Shown piece after piece: positions 13,435 to 54,824 of a stretch of 64,000 nucleotides of DNA (positions are counted from its first letter, which is position 1; each line of letters opens with the position of its first letter). The notes beneath the pieces are model-generated. The model saw nothing but the letters and a program-made list of their open reading frames with translations. It did no database searches and was not told where the DNA came from. The position numbers were made by a program, and so were the translations under genes. The stretch is from Sepiola atlantica (Eukaryota; Mollusca; Cephalopoda; Sepiida; Sepiolidae): the NCBI GenBank assembly GCA_963556195.1, contig OY744519.1, forward strand, positions 103,047,500-103,111,499. Reading direction: 5' to 3'.

Positions 13435-14622
13435 ATGTTTAAACTTAATTAAATTAAAGAAAATATCTTTAATTTCAATTTAAAAAAGCAAATAATTAGA
13501 CTTTCCGACTAATTTATTGTTCTTTTAGAACCGAAAGTAGATTAGATATCTTTCTTTATCTTAAAAAATCTATGATCGAATATTAAAATTGTAAACAGTT
13601 TTTTTTGTTAGGGATTTCAAATATAGACGTTTTCACCTTTTTTATTCAAATTTTTAATTTTAATAAATGTTTTTACCCGACTTAGGAAAACTTGCTCCAG
13701 CTAATTTTTCGGGGGAGGAAAATTTGACCCGATATTTTTTCAACTCCCGGTCTAGGCCAAATATTTTGTATGAAATTTTAAGACATTAAATGAATCTCTG
13801 AATTGATTATTGACAATTGTCGAACTTATGAAAAATTTTTTTTTTTATTCTATCTTTAGAAAATAAACTTCATTGGTTTATTTTTCGCCCCAAATTGTAC
13901 TATTGAAAAAAATGGATAAATCGATTTGTTTAAAAGTGCTTGCGCGTTTCTCTGTTGTAAATAATAATATAAATTATACAATATAGTTACGTCCGTAAAA
14001 CAAACAAATATTAAACAACACAACGATTACTGTTGCCCTGGCTGTCTCTCCTCTCTCAGAGAAATGTTTTCTTTAAAAAGAAAATAATCACTAATAATGT
14101 TTAAAAGTAAATTCCCTTCCAAAATAAATAGAAAAAATATCGGGTCAAATTTTCCTTTCCTGAAAAAATAGGTTGTAATGTAATGAAAATTAAAATTGTT
14201 TTAAAATACTTCAGGGATTTTTCTATTTCTATTTTATACCTCAGGAAACGAACATTTACGTATAATCCTATACTTCGTCCGACATGTTCTCCTATAACTC
14301 TCAAAATATTAGCAAGATTTTGTCAAATATTATCTTACGGTCTTACACTTAAAGTGGCATCTCAACCCATATTGACGAGATCCTTTGACGCCTACCCCTG
14401 TCCTTCGATCACTCATTGGCAGAATAGAACGTTTATGAAAGAAGGTACATTTTCATTATGGAGCGCTGACAAAGAGTCGCTCCTTTTTTATAGGAGTTGG
14501 AGCAGGAGCGACTCCTTTTTGAAAATGGGGAGCGTGAGAGGAGTCAGCTCCAATTTTGGGCGTTGGAGCAGGAGCGGGAGCAGCTCCAAAAGTAGTGGAG
14601 CACGTAAAGCCCTGGTGACAAT

Positions 14623-15247
14623 TTAGGGGGTCATCTTAAATTTCTGCATGTCGATATGGTCGAGGAAACAGGGAACAGGGAGGGAGCTCGAGGATAGAAG
14701 CTATTGGAGTAGAAGGCTCTCTGGCATCTGAGGACCTCCACAGGGAATGGATGGGATTTAGCTGATTGTCGGGTTGGTTGAGTGTATTTGCATCGAGAGG
14801 GCACCAGAGCAGCAAGTTTATCAGAACACATTCCATTAAAGTACTTGTAAAACAAGCATAAGGATGCAACATTGCGGCGATGGGATAGGGGCTGAGCTTG
14901 GTGCAGATGTGACAACAATACTCCATACATGGGCGGATGGTGGCTTTGTAAAGATATAGGATACTGTCATGTGAGAAGTTTTCTAGCATGGTAGAGGGAG
15001 CCCACTTTCTTTACAGCAGCCTTGGCAATGTCTCCAATGTATTTATGTTACCTGTGAATGATAGGCCGAGGAGTTTGAATGTTGAATAGTGTTATTTGCC
15101 ATGGCAATCGGTGGTTGAAGAGATTTCTTGTAGTTATTGAAGGAAAGGAGCTTTGTCTTTGCGGAATTAAAAGTTACCATCCATTTAGGACTCTAATCTA
15201 CTACAGCCTGGAGGTCATTTTCTAAGGATTCAGCCATTGCCTCGGAT
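14623..15247 (-). mobile_element. CR1/Jockey-like LINE fragment, right of hAT insertion
   Basis: Minus strand reads YKATIRPCMEYCCHI, then LSHRRNVASLCLFYKYFNGM and CSDKLAALVP, the same family as 4985-6125, with frameshifts. Sequence similarity stops at about 15247, where a plus-strand LINE fragment starts. Confidence 0.8.
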
Positions 15248-15896
15248 ATGTGCATGCCCGTTTTACCCACATCTCAGCTATCAGATGTCCCCATGCGAAA
15301 ATTTTACAGCAAGCCTCACTCTCCACAATGGTTCACCTTGACCTGTGCAGTTGCTATTGCTCAGAAGCAACAAGCATTCCAACAACTCAACCGCCATAAG
15401 TCCACTACAAATAGACAGAAACTTATAGCATCAATAAATCATTGTAAGACTAATAGATGAAGCAAAGAGAAGGTATACAGAGATAACCAGAAAACGCATT
15501 CAGTCACAGAAACTAGGTATTCGTGATTTCTGAAAAATCTCCAATAATGTGGTGAAGAATGGACAATCAACAATTTCCCCGCTATCCACCCACAATGACG
15601 TTGTTTGCACGGCAACTGATAAGGCTGAACTAGTTGCCCAGCGTTTCATCTTAAACTCCACAAACCACTTTCTCCTAAATTTACCATTGCGGACTGATGA
15701 CCTGACTATTACACCATCTCATGTCCGGGACATCATAAACAACTTTAACACCTTCAACGCATGTGGGCCTGATCTTATACCAGTAATAGTAATAAAGAAA
15801 TGCTCTGCTGAACTGGCTCCTGTCCTCTCCAAACATTACAACAAATGCCAGTTCAGCAGAGCATTTCTTTATTACTATTACTGATCAGGCCCACAT
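15248..15896 (+). mobile_element. LINE fragment, plus strand (endonuclease-RT linker region)
   Basis: Plus-strand frames read HSPQWFTLTCAVAIAQKQQA, then NNVVKNGQSTISPL, DKAELVAQRF and DDLTITPSHVRDIINNF, ACGPDLIPVIVIKKCSAELAP. This is the conserved segment just before the reverse transcriptase fingers in CR1/Jockey-type elements. It meets an opposite-strand fragment of probably the same family head to head, and ends in a foldback. Confidence 0.75.
15761..15896. repeat. Foldback: LINE coding segment inverted on itself
   Basis: Left arm 15761-15817 and right arm 15847-15896 are inverted copies (GCCAGTTCAGCAGAGCATTT and ATCAGGCCCACAT), with a 29-nt loop. Only a 7-nt indel (TTATAC) separates them from perfect pairing. 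It reads as a snap-back duplication of the LINE frame. Confidence 0.9.
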
Positions 15897-18800
15897 GTCT
15901 AATTGCTGTCTGCTCAGAAAGAATAAAAAAAATAAAACTTTGCAAATTTAGAAATAAAAACAGAGGGAGGGAGTAGTATATTGTTGGACTGACCAAGGAC
16001 AACGAATGTAGAGGGTTTGGAAAATAGACACCCATAGCCATATATATATATATATATTACATATATATATATATATATATATTACATGAAAGGAAAATAT
16101 TTTTTTTATATATAGTTACCATGGATTTTATGCACAATCGTGAGACGGGCTATCTCCAGAGCTGGGGGTCGAATTCAGTATTAGTTATCATTCTGTGGAT
16201 CTTTGATTTCCCATTATTCTGTAGTTCACCCCTTTTCTGCTATCCTGTTATCCAGTTTTATTTTTTTAAATTAATTTTTTCTCTGTCTTCGAAAAATCCT
16301 GACTATTTTATTTGACTTGTTACATGTCAGTTATTTATAATACTTAAATTTGTATTCGTTTATTTCATTTCTAATTGTATCATCTCCTAATTAATGGTGC
16401 ATAATTCTTTTCATTTTCCATCTTGACTTTTATTCTAAATCTCAAGGGAGACTACTCTTTTTTTGTTATGTTGTTGTGTAATATGTGCACATATGTTAAT
16501 ATTTGCTCTTATTTATTTACTAGTTGGAGTTACCTAATCGGTTGCCCAAGGCAAAAGCTGTCTCTTCCCCAAGGCATAAGTGGTCTTTTCCTAGATATCC
16601 CAAAATTAAATCAGTTCTTAGACCATGATCGATATTTTGACCAAGATTGGTAACGTTTGATCAAGCGATGCCGTACACAAACAAACATAGTGACCGATTC
16701 AACCGAATACATAACTTCCTTGGCGTAGGTAAAACGTCTATCTGGTATCATAGAAGAACATAGGGTTCCTCATTCAAACCTCGAGCTGATTATGTTAAAA
16801 AAAAAAAAAATACTCTTATATTCACTTGGGATCACCATGTTTCAAATTAATTCAGGGGGTCAGAAAAGATTTACTTTATTGCTGGTGAATGTTCGAAAAA
16901 CACGTACACTATGTTAAATCGTCAGCTGTTGCTTACTTTCTATTTAAACAGTTGTAAAAGTCTGCAAGATGGAAAAGTTTGTGTAACATCTTTTTTTTTC
17001 TCCCCAGGATCCCGGACACCCCTGCTAATCTCCTATATCAGCAGTCGCCAAACTTTTGAACTTTATGGACCACTAATATGAATTTAAGCATAATGTCTTT
17101 TCTGATTGCTGTCTAAGGCCATGAAGTGATGCTAGATGTCAAGTTATCCGTACTGCTTCCCTTAGTGCGGATAATCTCTACTGGAGCTGGTGGGTGACTG
17201 TAAATACCACCACACAAGCAGTTCTTCAGCTGATTTTCGATACGCTTGAGGAAATCTTTGAGTCTGCTGATAGTTTGAAGCAAGAGGGTCTGGTCAGATT
17301 CAATGGGCTGCAGCAGACAAAAGATTTGTAAGGCAGAGATTGGCATTTGAAAATGCCAAACGCTTTCAGTAACAATTCAGCGTGGTTTATAGCCATTTCT
17401 ATATTGTTCTACATTGGCTGTATACATCTATACAACTCAAGGTACACAATATTTTGTAGTCAACATCAAATGGCAAAAACTCTTGTCTTTGAGGTTATGG
17501 AATAGATTTATTTTCAAATTTCTGCCATTCTCCCTGGCAAGAATGCTTTCTAGATGGTGCAGAACACAAACAATCCATTAAAGTCGGTTGTCTCTAATTA
17601 CAAATCAGATTTTATATGCTCTAATCAGTAGTAAGCCCTCCAGTAAACCCAAATTCTGCACTTTTCATCACCACTTGGGTCAAGGAGTTCAGATGCCATC
17701 GGTACTGTGCACAAAGATACAGATGCAGGTTTAAATAAGGTATACGCTGCCACTGCACCTCTGTCTCACTTCTCTCAATTGGAAATAAGTTCTGTTTGAA
17801 GACGTTTAGTTTCTTCCACAGCGCCTTTTACTTCGAATTCCCTTTGTATCCAGTCTGAAATTTGTGCATTTGATTTTTTTCTCATTTGCTGCCCAATCTG
17901 TCAATATGTAAGAAATCTCTAATAATACAGGCATAAAAATGTCATGCACATCATTACAGATTCACCAAGCTCTTGCAATTCAGTTTTAGCATTCTCTAAT
18001 ATAGTTTGAGGTGTTTCTCTGGCAATTCTTTTATATCCGACTCTAGAGTAAAGTTGGTGTTAAGGTAATGATAAAGTGAACTTTTGCGAAAGTAATAATT
18101 CTGGGTCGATTATTGAAAGGGGTTTATGATGGGAAAGTCAAACGGTTCATCATAAAACTTCTGCAACTGTTCTTTTCTCAGTCTGATCCATTTCATAAGA
18201 ACGTTTCATTTTCACGTGAAGACCACTGACAAAAGGGGTGGGGTCTTTACCATATTTATCACAGAGCAGTAAAGGTGGTTGGCATTATAGCTCTCTTCAT
18301 GGATAAGTTCGGTAGGTTTAGGTGCAAACATGACCAATTCAAAAGAAACAAAGACAAATGCAGAAAGAAGTAAATTAAACATGTTGCATGTATCCATGCA
18401 TATAAAAATAGTCCTATTTTACAGAGCCATGCCAGCCTGACTGTTACTAAGAGAAGTGGAAGGCATAAAGAGGGACCACGTGCTTGGCCCTTTTCCTTCT
18501 CACCCGCCTGTCTGTTACTAAGAGAGAAGGAAGGCGTACGTTAACACTAGTGACCACGGCGTGCTTGGCCCTCTCACTTTTCATCCCATTCCCCCCTTTG
18601 TTTCAAAACAATAAAGAAGGATACAAGTGATCTTATAGTACAAAATGCTAATTCCCAGGTCAAACACCACGGCGGGAAATTAAAGGATTTTTGAATAAGT
18701 CAGAATATCTTTCTAAGCATTCAGTCGATCGAGAAACCCATTAAAAAAACTCGAAGTCACTTGCTAACAGGATTTGAAGACTGAATCATCCTTTTCTGTC

Positions 18801-19798
18801 TACTAACATGGGATTTAATAAGGACCAGTGAAATGTCAGAACTTCCCTCAGTAAAGAAACCCCTCTCGTCTGTCTATACATATTCACACATTGACCAACA
18901 AACTTATTTACCATTTATATTAATATTGACACACACACACACATCTAAACAATAATACGTCTATATCCTATCTTTCATGAACCCCATTTCTGAAATAAAA
19001 CTTTCTTCCGTCTTATATCTATATCATTGTGTTTTTCTTTCATTGTGTATTGTATTTCACATGTTTTGCTCACCAATTCTCGTCTGACAGACACCCATTC
19101 TAGCCAACAAAACATTGTTAGCTCCCCAGAGGGAGGTGCAAAAAAGGACCAAAAATATGTCTTTAGACACGAATACAGGTCTTGACACCGAGCACATAAA
19201 AGTAGAGGCACCCTTCATATTCAATTTATATATTTTCTTTGTTTAATTAAAAGTTGTATAAATACATTGTTTAAAATAAATTAAAAAAAAAAAAAAATGC
19301 ACCCATTTCTTGTTTGTTTATTTAATAATTATATAAAATTAAATTTAAAATTAGCTAGAGTAGATTTTATATGAAAAAAAAAAAAAGAAGCAAAACATTC
19401 TTTAGTGACCAGTCACGTGCTACACGCAAGCAAATAAATAGTCTAAATTTTAAATGAGGATTGTTAATTTGGATTATTCGCACTACTATTTTCGCCTTGA
19501 ATGTCATTCTCATGTTTCAGCCATTTTTAGGGGGTTCACACGTAATCGCCTGAAAAAAGTAGAATCATTTTTTCTTTTAAATTGGTAGCTAGAAAGTCAT
19601 TTCTGACGAGAATTAAGTTCTAAAGTAGAGTATCTGAACTCTTAAACGTAAGAAAAAAACAGTATTTCTTGAAGGAACCTATTTTATAAAAGACCTCAAA
19701 ACTTTGATAGTCTATTTATTTGAAGAAGACTAATTGAATGCAGAGAGAAAAAAAGTATTTTTTAAAATAAAATAGCATGTAAACATAATTTGTTTAAA

Positions 19799-19835
<37 letters not shown>

Positions 19836-21380
19836 TATATATTCTGATAACAGAATAGCTCTAACGAAACATTAAAGAAAAATGTTCAATATGCATATTT
19901 TTAAATACTTTCACACACACACAAAAAAGAAAAAAGTCGCTGTCTTTGTTCACAAGCTGCTGCCTGTTGACTTATTGCTTATACTAAGTGGAAAAGTTGA
20001 ATTGGCAAGAATGAAGAGATTTTTTTCCAGTAAAATTTTGTGGACCGATATTTCTGATATTTACATAAAAAAGTTTTAATGACGTTTTACAAGCAGTGAG
20101 CATTGCTAATGAGAGTAACTCCATCATTGTGGGAATGTTAAAGGACAGAAATGAAAGCGGTGCTATGAACAATAGCAACATGGAACAAATAAAGGGCAAC
20201 TCAGCGTCTTCATTTGAGATGTCCCTGATGTAAGCACAAATTCCATGTCTATCGCAATCTTGAAGGTTGTGTTTCAAAGTCATGTTTAAATAACCTGTAA
20301 TTTTGTGGAAGTCATCGATAGAAATTGATGGGCCAATGAAAGTGTCACAAAGAAATTACACGTCAGGTTTGGTCACATGTAAATGGATTTCAACCTCTGG
20401 AAGGTTGGAACACACCACTAATATTAAGGAAAGCTGCAAGTAAGAATCCATGCTAAAAAGTTAAAGTACTGGAGTTGCCTTTTCTTTCTCTTGAGAATTT
20501 TTCATTTGGAGATAGAATCCCATAAACACATATTCAGAATACCAGGATAAGTAGATTTCATTTTAATCAAAGGAGGTACATATATTGTGAGGTAAGCTTA
20601 CGTGTCAGACAACTTTATTTTATTTACTAGTCTGTTGCCTGGGAAAATAAGGAACTCAAGAAATTCCTGCCATCACTGAACAACATGAATTTTTATTTTG
20701 TGTAATGATATATTTTTAAGTTATAAATAAAACCTGATGTTTATGGAGGTCGGGCTCATAAGCAGGTCCCAAGAATTTTTAGCATCCCAAATTTGTATTT
20801 CATTAAATGAAACTAATTTGGGACACTATTTCCTATTATTCTAACATTTACGACCTCAATTTTAGTCCTTAACAACAAAAAGGTATTTAATTTTTGAAAA
20901 CAATTTTAATTAAATGATACAATCGCTGGCAACCATTCCTTTAATAGGTTATGTTGTTTTCAGTGTTCCAACTTGTGTTGAAGTGTAATTATACATTGAA
21001 GCTGAATAAGATTTACTAAAGTTTTCAGACATTCTAAAAAAAATAAGTCTAAAAAAAATTCAATATTTTAAAAATAATTTACAAATTGTAGAGGATTTTA
21101 AGGAATTTCATTTATTTTGTCATTTCTGTAGTGTGATAATAAATATTGAACCTGTATGTAAAGAGATATTTGAAATGTGCACATTGCCAGGCATACTTGC
21201 TTGTATCTGTACTCTAGTCACAGAGGAGGGGGGGGGGGGGTCTCCATTTTCAACCAGATTACTCAGACAGACAAAGCCCTATACCAACATCAAATAAGAC
21301 CGAGTAAAATTTATGAAAAATCCAATGTTCGTAGGTTTTTTTTTTTTTAACAATAATGTCATTATGGTTTCTTTTTCTTA
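15897..21380. other. No supported gene; scattered repeats
   Basis: Contains TA tracts (16040-16083, 19804-19832), A runs, and a diverged tandem duplication at 18432-18592. 17110-18200 is somewhat less AT-rich and has a 77-codon open frame on the minus strand (SRLKDFLKRIENQLKNCLCG) that could be a transposase relic; I could not place it. 20090-20560 likewise has short frames only. Confidence 0.45.
18432..18592 (+). repeat. Two diverged tandem units of about 80 bp
   Basis: Both units carry CTGTTACTAAGAGA, GGAAGGC, GACCACG and GTGCTTGGCCC in the same order. No RNA or protein identity recognised. Confidence 0.7.
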
Positions 21381-21389
21381 TCTGCTAAT

Positions 21390-22010
21390 CCTGAGTTACG
21401 CTGAAGTTTGTAATGGATTTTTATCCCCACTTCGCAATCAGCCTTGGTTCAGGTAAAGGCCAGTTTTAGAGATCTTTGTGCAGGGCATTTGCCCATCTCA
21501 TCATTTGCCTTCCTCAGTGACTAATGCAAAAGCAAGTTTTGCAACAGTGCCGTTGGCCCTCAGCACATGTCCAAACCATTTAAGGCGCCATTCTTTCATC
21601 TTACCCTCGATCGTGTGATGTTGCAGCACCTTTGAATGTCTTCATAGCAGATGTGGTCGAGCAGTGTAATTCTAGCAGAATATTTTGGTTTCCTTAATGG
21701 TGAATTTTCGCTCCTCGTTGTCGATAAGCACTTGGAACTATACAAAGCGGCGAATCTAACAACAGTCCAGAAAACCTTCGACTTTAGACAGTCGCTGATC
21801 TTGCAACCACAAACAAGGCCGGTGGTGGTATGCCACGGCACATTGATGCATACAGCAACTTTGCTGAGGAAATTGCCGTCATCGCAGTGCCGAACTGAGA
21901 TGATTGAAGACGTACGTTCGTGGATCCCGTCTGTCAACTTGGATAGTGACATGTTAGTTTATTTTATAGGTGATTAAATATTCTGTCTTGATGTTCAGCT
22001 GCAAACCAAA
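21390..22010 (-). mobile_element. RTE-like LINE 3' end, minus strand
   Basis: Minus strand shows KVFWTVVRFAALYSSKCLST, LDHICYEDIQRCCNIT and, after a stop, KMKEWRLKWFGHVLRANGT with ALVTEEGK. The order and the WRLKWFGHVLR box match RTE-type C-termini. Several frame breaks. Confidence 0.65.
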
Positions 22011-22019
22011 TTGCACCAT

Positions 22020-22985
22020 TCTGCAAGTTTACCATAAATTTTAATGTTAAAAAATAATGGAGCAGAAACATTTTTTTTAATAACTTTTGGACTACAGGTT
22101 TTGCTTTCTTCTATTTTACTCCTGGAAACAATGTCTTTGCTCATACATGTATCTAGAAATAAAGAAAACCTAATTCTTTTTGTGCCAATCTTACTATTGT
22201 TATAGCCGGCAAATAATTTTTTTCAAAATCTGCTTTTAACTAGACAAACCACATAAAACTTAGAGATTTCCGAAATGTAATTCGAAACATGTTATTGCAT
22301 TAATGACAGTGCGGCATAAACCTAGGTTAAAATATCAGCTTTGTTACAACTAGCCAGGCTGATGAATACCTTGGGGATGTTAAAACAATTGAGGTTGATT
22401 GGCGCATCGGAAAGGCTAAGGATCAAATAAACTGTCGGTTGACAGCAGGGACTTGACAATACAATCAGTGATTGTTCTTTCTCTTTATTCTTGTTCTGCT
22501 CTTTGTTTGTTAAACGTTTACTCTTATTTTAATTGCTACGAGAGAAGCAAATAGCAGTTGGTGATTTTTTTCCTTACACAGTGTGGTCGCGTGCGAAACT
22601 AACTCGTAGACTAGAGATTCTTGTTCTTTTGGAAGCTGTAATGAATAAATAAGTTATATTTTGTTCATATAGAAGATGTTTTTCTCTACGTAGTGTTTAC
22701 CGTTAAGGGCTATGTCCTAGATAAGACAAGACAATTAATTTCCTGGAGAGAATTAATGACACCAAACACGACAGTATTACCCATTTGGACAACAACAGGC
22801 CATTGCGTTTAAGGATCTTAGACAATGTGGACTTCCCTTCCAGAGAAGTCTTTATGGCGCAGGCACACTAAGATACACTCTACGGGCAATCAAACCTCTA
22901 CATACAGATTTTTCCAACATATGTGAAATTAGATCAAATTATGGACTCTACACCCGATGGAAAATCCAACATATGATGTATAAGT
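22020..22985. other. No gene seen
   Basis: AT-rich to 22.7 kb, then a GC-richer stretch (22740-22985) with short frames only, possibly more LINE sequence. Confidence 0.4.
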
Positions 22986-22989
22986 TTTG

Positions 22990-23570
22990 TGGTTAGCCTG
23001 CCATACGGCAACACTCAAGGGATGGAGAGTTTAGTTCACAGTTCTGCTTCAGAACGAATTAAATTTGTATGCAGAGGTTTGACTGTTTCACATTGTGTAC
23101 ACATGCCACCTGATAGACTCTTCAGTTGGTCGACAATGGTAATGCTCTGCTGGTTAGTAATGGCAGAAGTTTTGTGAACTTACCTCATTCATTCCTAACC
23201 ATTAATATCACAGCAAAACCAGCTTCTCCCCGTGTTCTAATGGTATCAGAAAGTTAAAACTTCTGGAGAACCTCAATAGCATCGTCTTACAAATATACTT
23301 TCGCCATATCCGAGTTCTCAGTCTCCATTGTCTTACACCTTTTGCCCACAAACTGGTTATCATTTCTCAACCTAGCTTTAACTTCATTATACTTCTAGCA
23401 TATCCAATGCTTATAAGTACCAAGAAAAAAAAAAAAAAAAGTTGCTTTCAACTCCCTTTTCACAAACTGAGCAAGGGGATGTTCCAACATTACAACCACT
23501 GATCATCACTTAGGTCTTTGTAAAATTCACTCTCAAACCATTTACTTTCTATAATATTCCACCATTTCTT
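22990..23570 (-). mobile_element. RTE-like LINE fragment, second copy
   Basis: Shares long stretches with 6420-6870, for example ACACATG.C..TGATAGA.TCTTC, CAATGGTAATGCTCTGCTGG and ACTGATCATCACTT. Minus-strand coding sense, many stops. Confidence 0.7.
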
Positions 23571-23654
23571 TAACTTAGCAAGTAGACCTCCCAAAGCCCC
23601 CTCCCATCACACACACACCAAAAAAGAAAAAGAAAAACATTTGATGTATTGTCA

Positions 23655-23660
23655 TTTATT
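23655..23660 (-). terminator. Candidate CCT5 polyadenylation signal AATAAA
   Basis: The minus strand reads AATAAA here, about 430 nt past the CCT5 stop codon, followed by T-rich sequence. It is the nearest perfect hexamer I noticed downstream of exon 10. Position is plausible for a 3' UTR end, but transcript data would be needed. Confidence 0.4.
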
Positions 23661-24091
23661 TTTGGTTGTGAAGATGTAAAAATTAAATTATTACACAAAA
23701 ATGTCTGAAATTATCTCAGTTCAGACATGTAAATGAAAAAAAAAGAAGCTCTTCAATTAACAAATCCAGAAATAATGTTAGATGAAATAACAATGATCCA
23801 CTGCAGAGATGGATGATAAAACATTGTTTCAAATCATGCAGACATTATCATCTGAAGAGAAGTCCATTTGTTACAAGGAGTCGAGTAAATAAAGAAGTGA
23901 TATTATTCAATACAGTGAAACAATCACTAACATTTAAACTGACTCTCGATGCTGCCAGGAGTGCATCGCAAAACATGGTGGCTGGTGACATTTTACAAAG
24001 AAGCCATAAAAAAAAAAAAAAAAAAAAAAAACACGACACAGAGCATGGCTAATAAAATCATGTTATAGTGAATGAAATTAAATGGGGTAGG

Positions 24092-54458
<30,367 letters not shown>

Positions 54459-54824
54459 GACTGATCAGAATGTGATCAAGATGCTGCAAGATTTTAGTGA
54501 GATTGTCACACGAGGAGTAAATGACGAGCTGGTTGCGATGAAAGCGCTCAGAAGATTTACTAAATATGGCCGCCCGGCTCCGAGTTCTCGTTTTCTATCG
54601 TTCGAGATCTCGCACATTCTCGCCGTCTAAACACGTAACCTAGCAACTGAAGTGTTTTTAAAAAACGTGAATTTCCATTTTAATCATTAAATAGTAATTT
54701 ATCTTTTTCGCACTTTTTAGAGAAAAAAAAATATTTCTCAGACAAAAAGACAACAACAAAACAAGGACCACAACAAAAACTGCGGGGTTTGAAAACAAGA
54801 AAAATAAAAGAAGAAAGAAAAGTA
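54459..54824. promoter_or_regulatory. Bidirectional promoter interval between CCT5 and the divergent gene
   Basis: 366 bp separate the CCT5 ATG (minus) from the ATG of the plus-strand gene. The half next to CCT5 is richer in G, C and CpG than the surroundings, with several CGs around 54500-54640, and it holds no recognisable TATA box. This fits the head-to-head arrangement often seen for housekeeping genes. The half next to 54700-54820 is A-rich and probably 5' UTR. Confidence 0.55.

Larger units (their letters stand above)
12354..14614. mobile_element. hAT-like DNA transposon, 2261 bp, with 8-bp target duplication
   Basis: Ends are CAGGGCTTTACG and CGTAAAGCCCTG, perfect inverted repeats, and GTGACAAT flanks both sides (12346-12353 and 14615-14622). 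CAG..CTG ends and an 8-bp duplication are hAT hallmarks. Both ends carry many subterminal GGAGC/GCTCC motifs, likely transposase binding sites. No hAT transposase frame survives, so it is non-autonomous. It split a LINE and is therefore younger than it. Confidence 0.85.

Noticed and set aside
17113..17346. 77-codon minus-strand frame as a gene or hAT transposase
   Set aside because: Looks somewhat transposase-like but I could not find any diagnostic motif, and the neighbouring sequence is full of stops.
21596..21977. Overlapping 118- and 108-codon frames on both strands
   Set aside because: The minus-strand frame is part of a broken RTE-like LINE; the plus-strand frame is its shadow.
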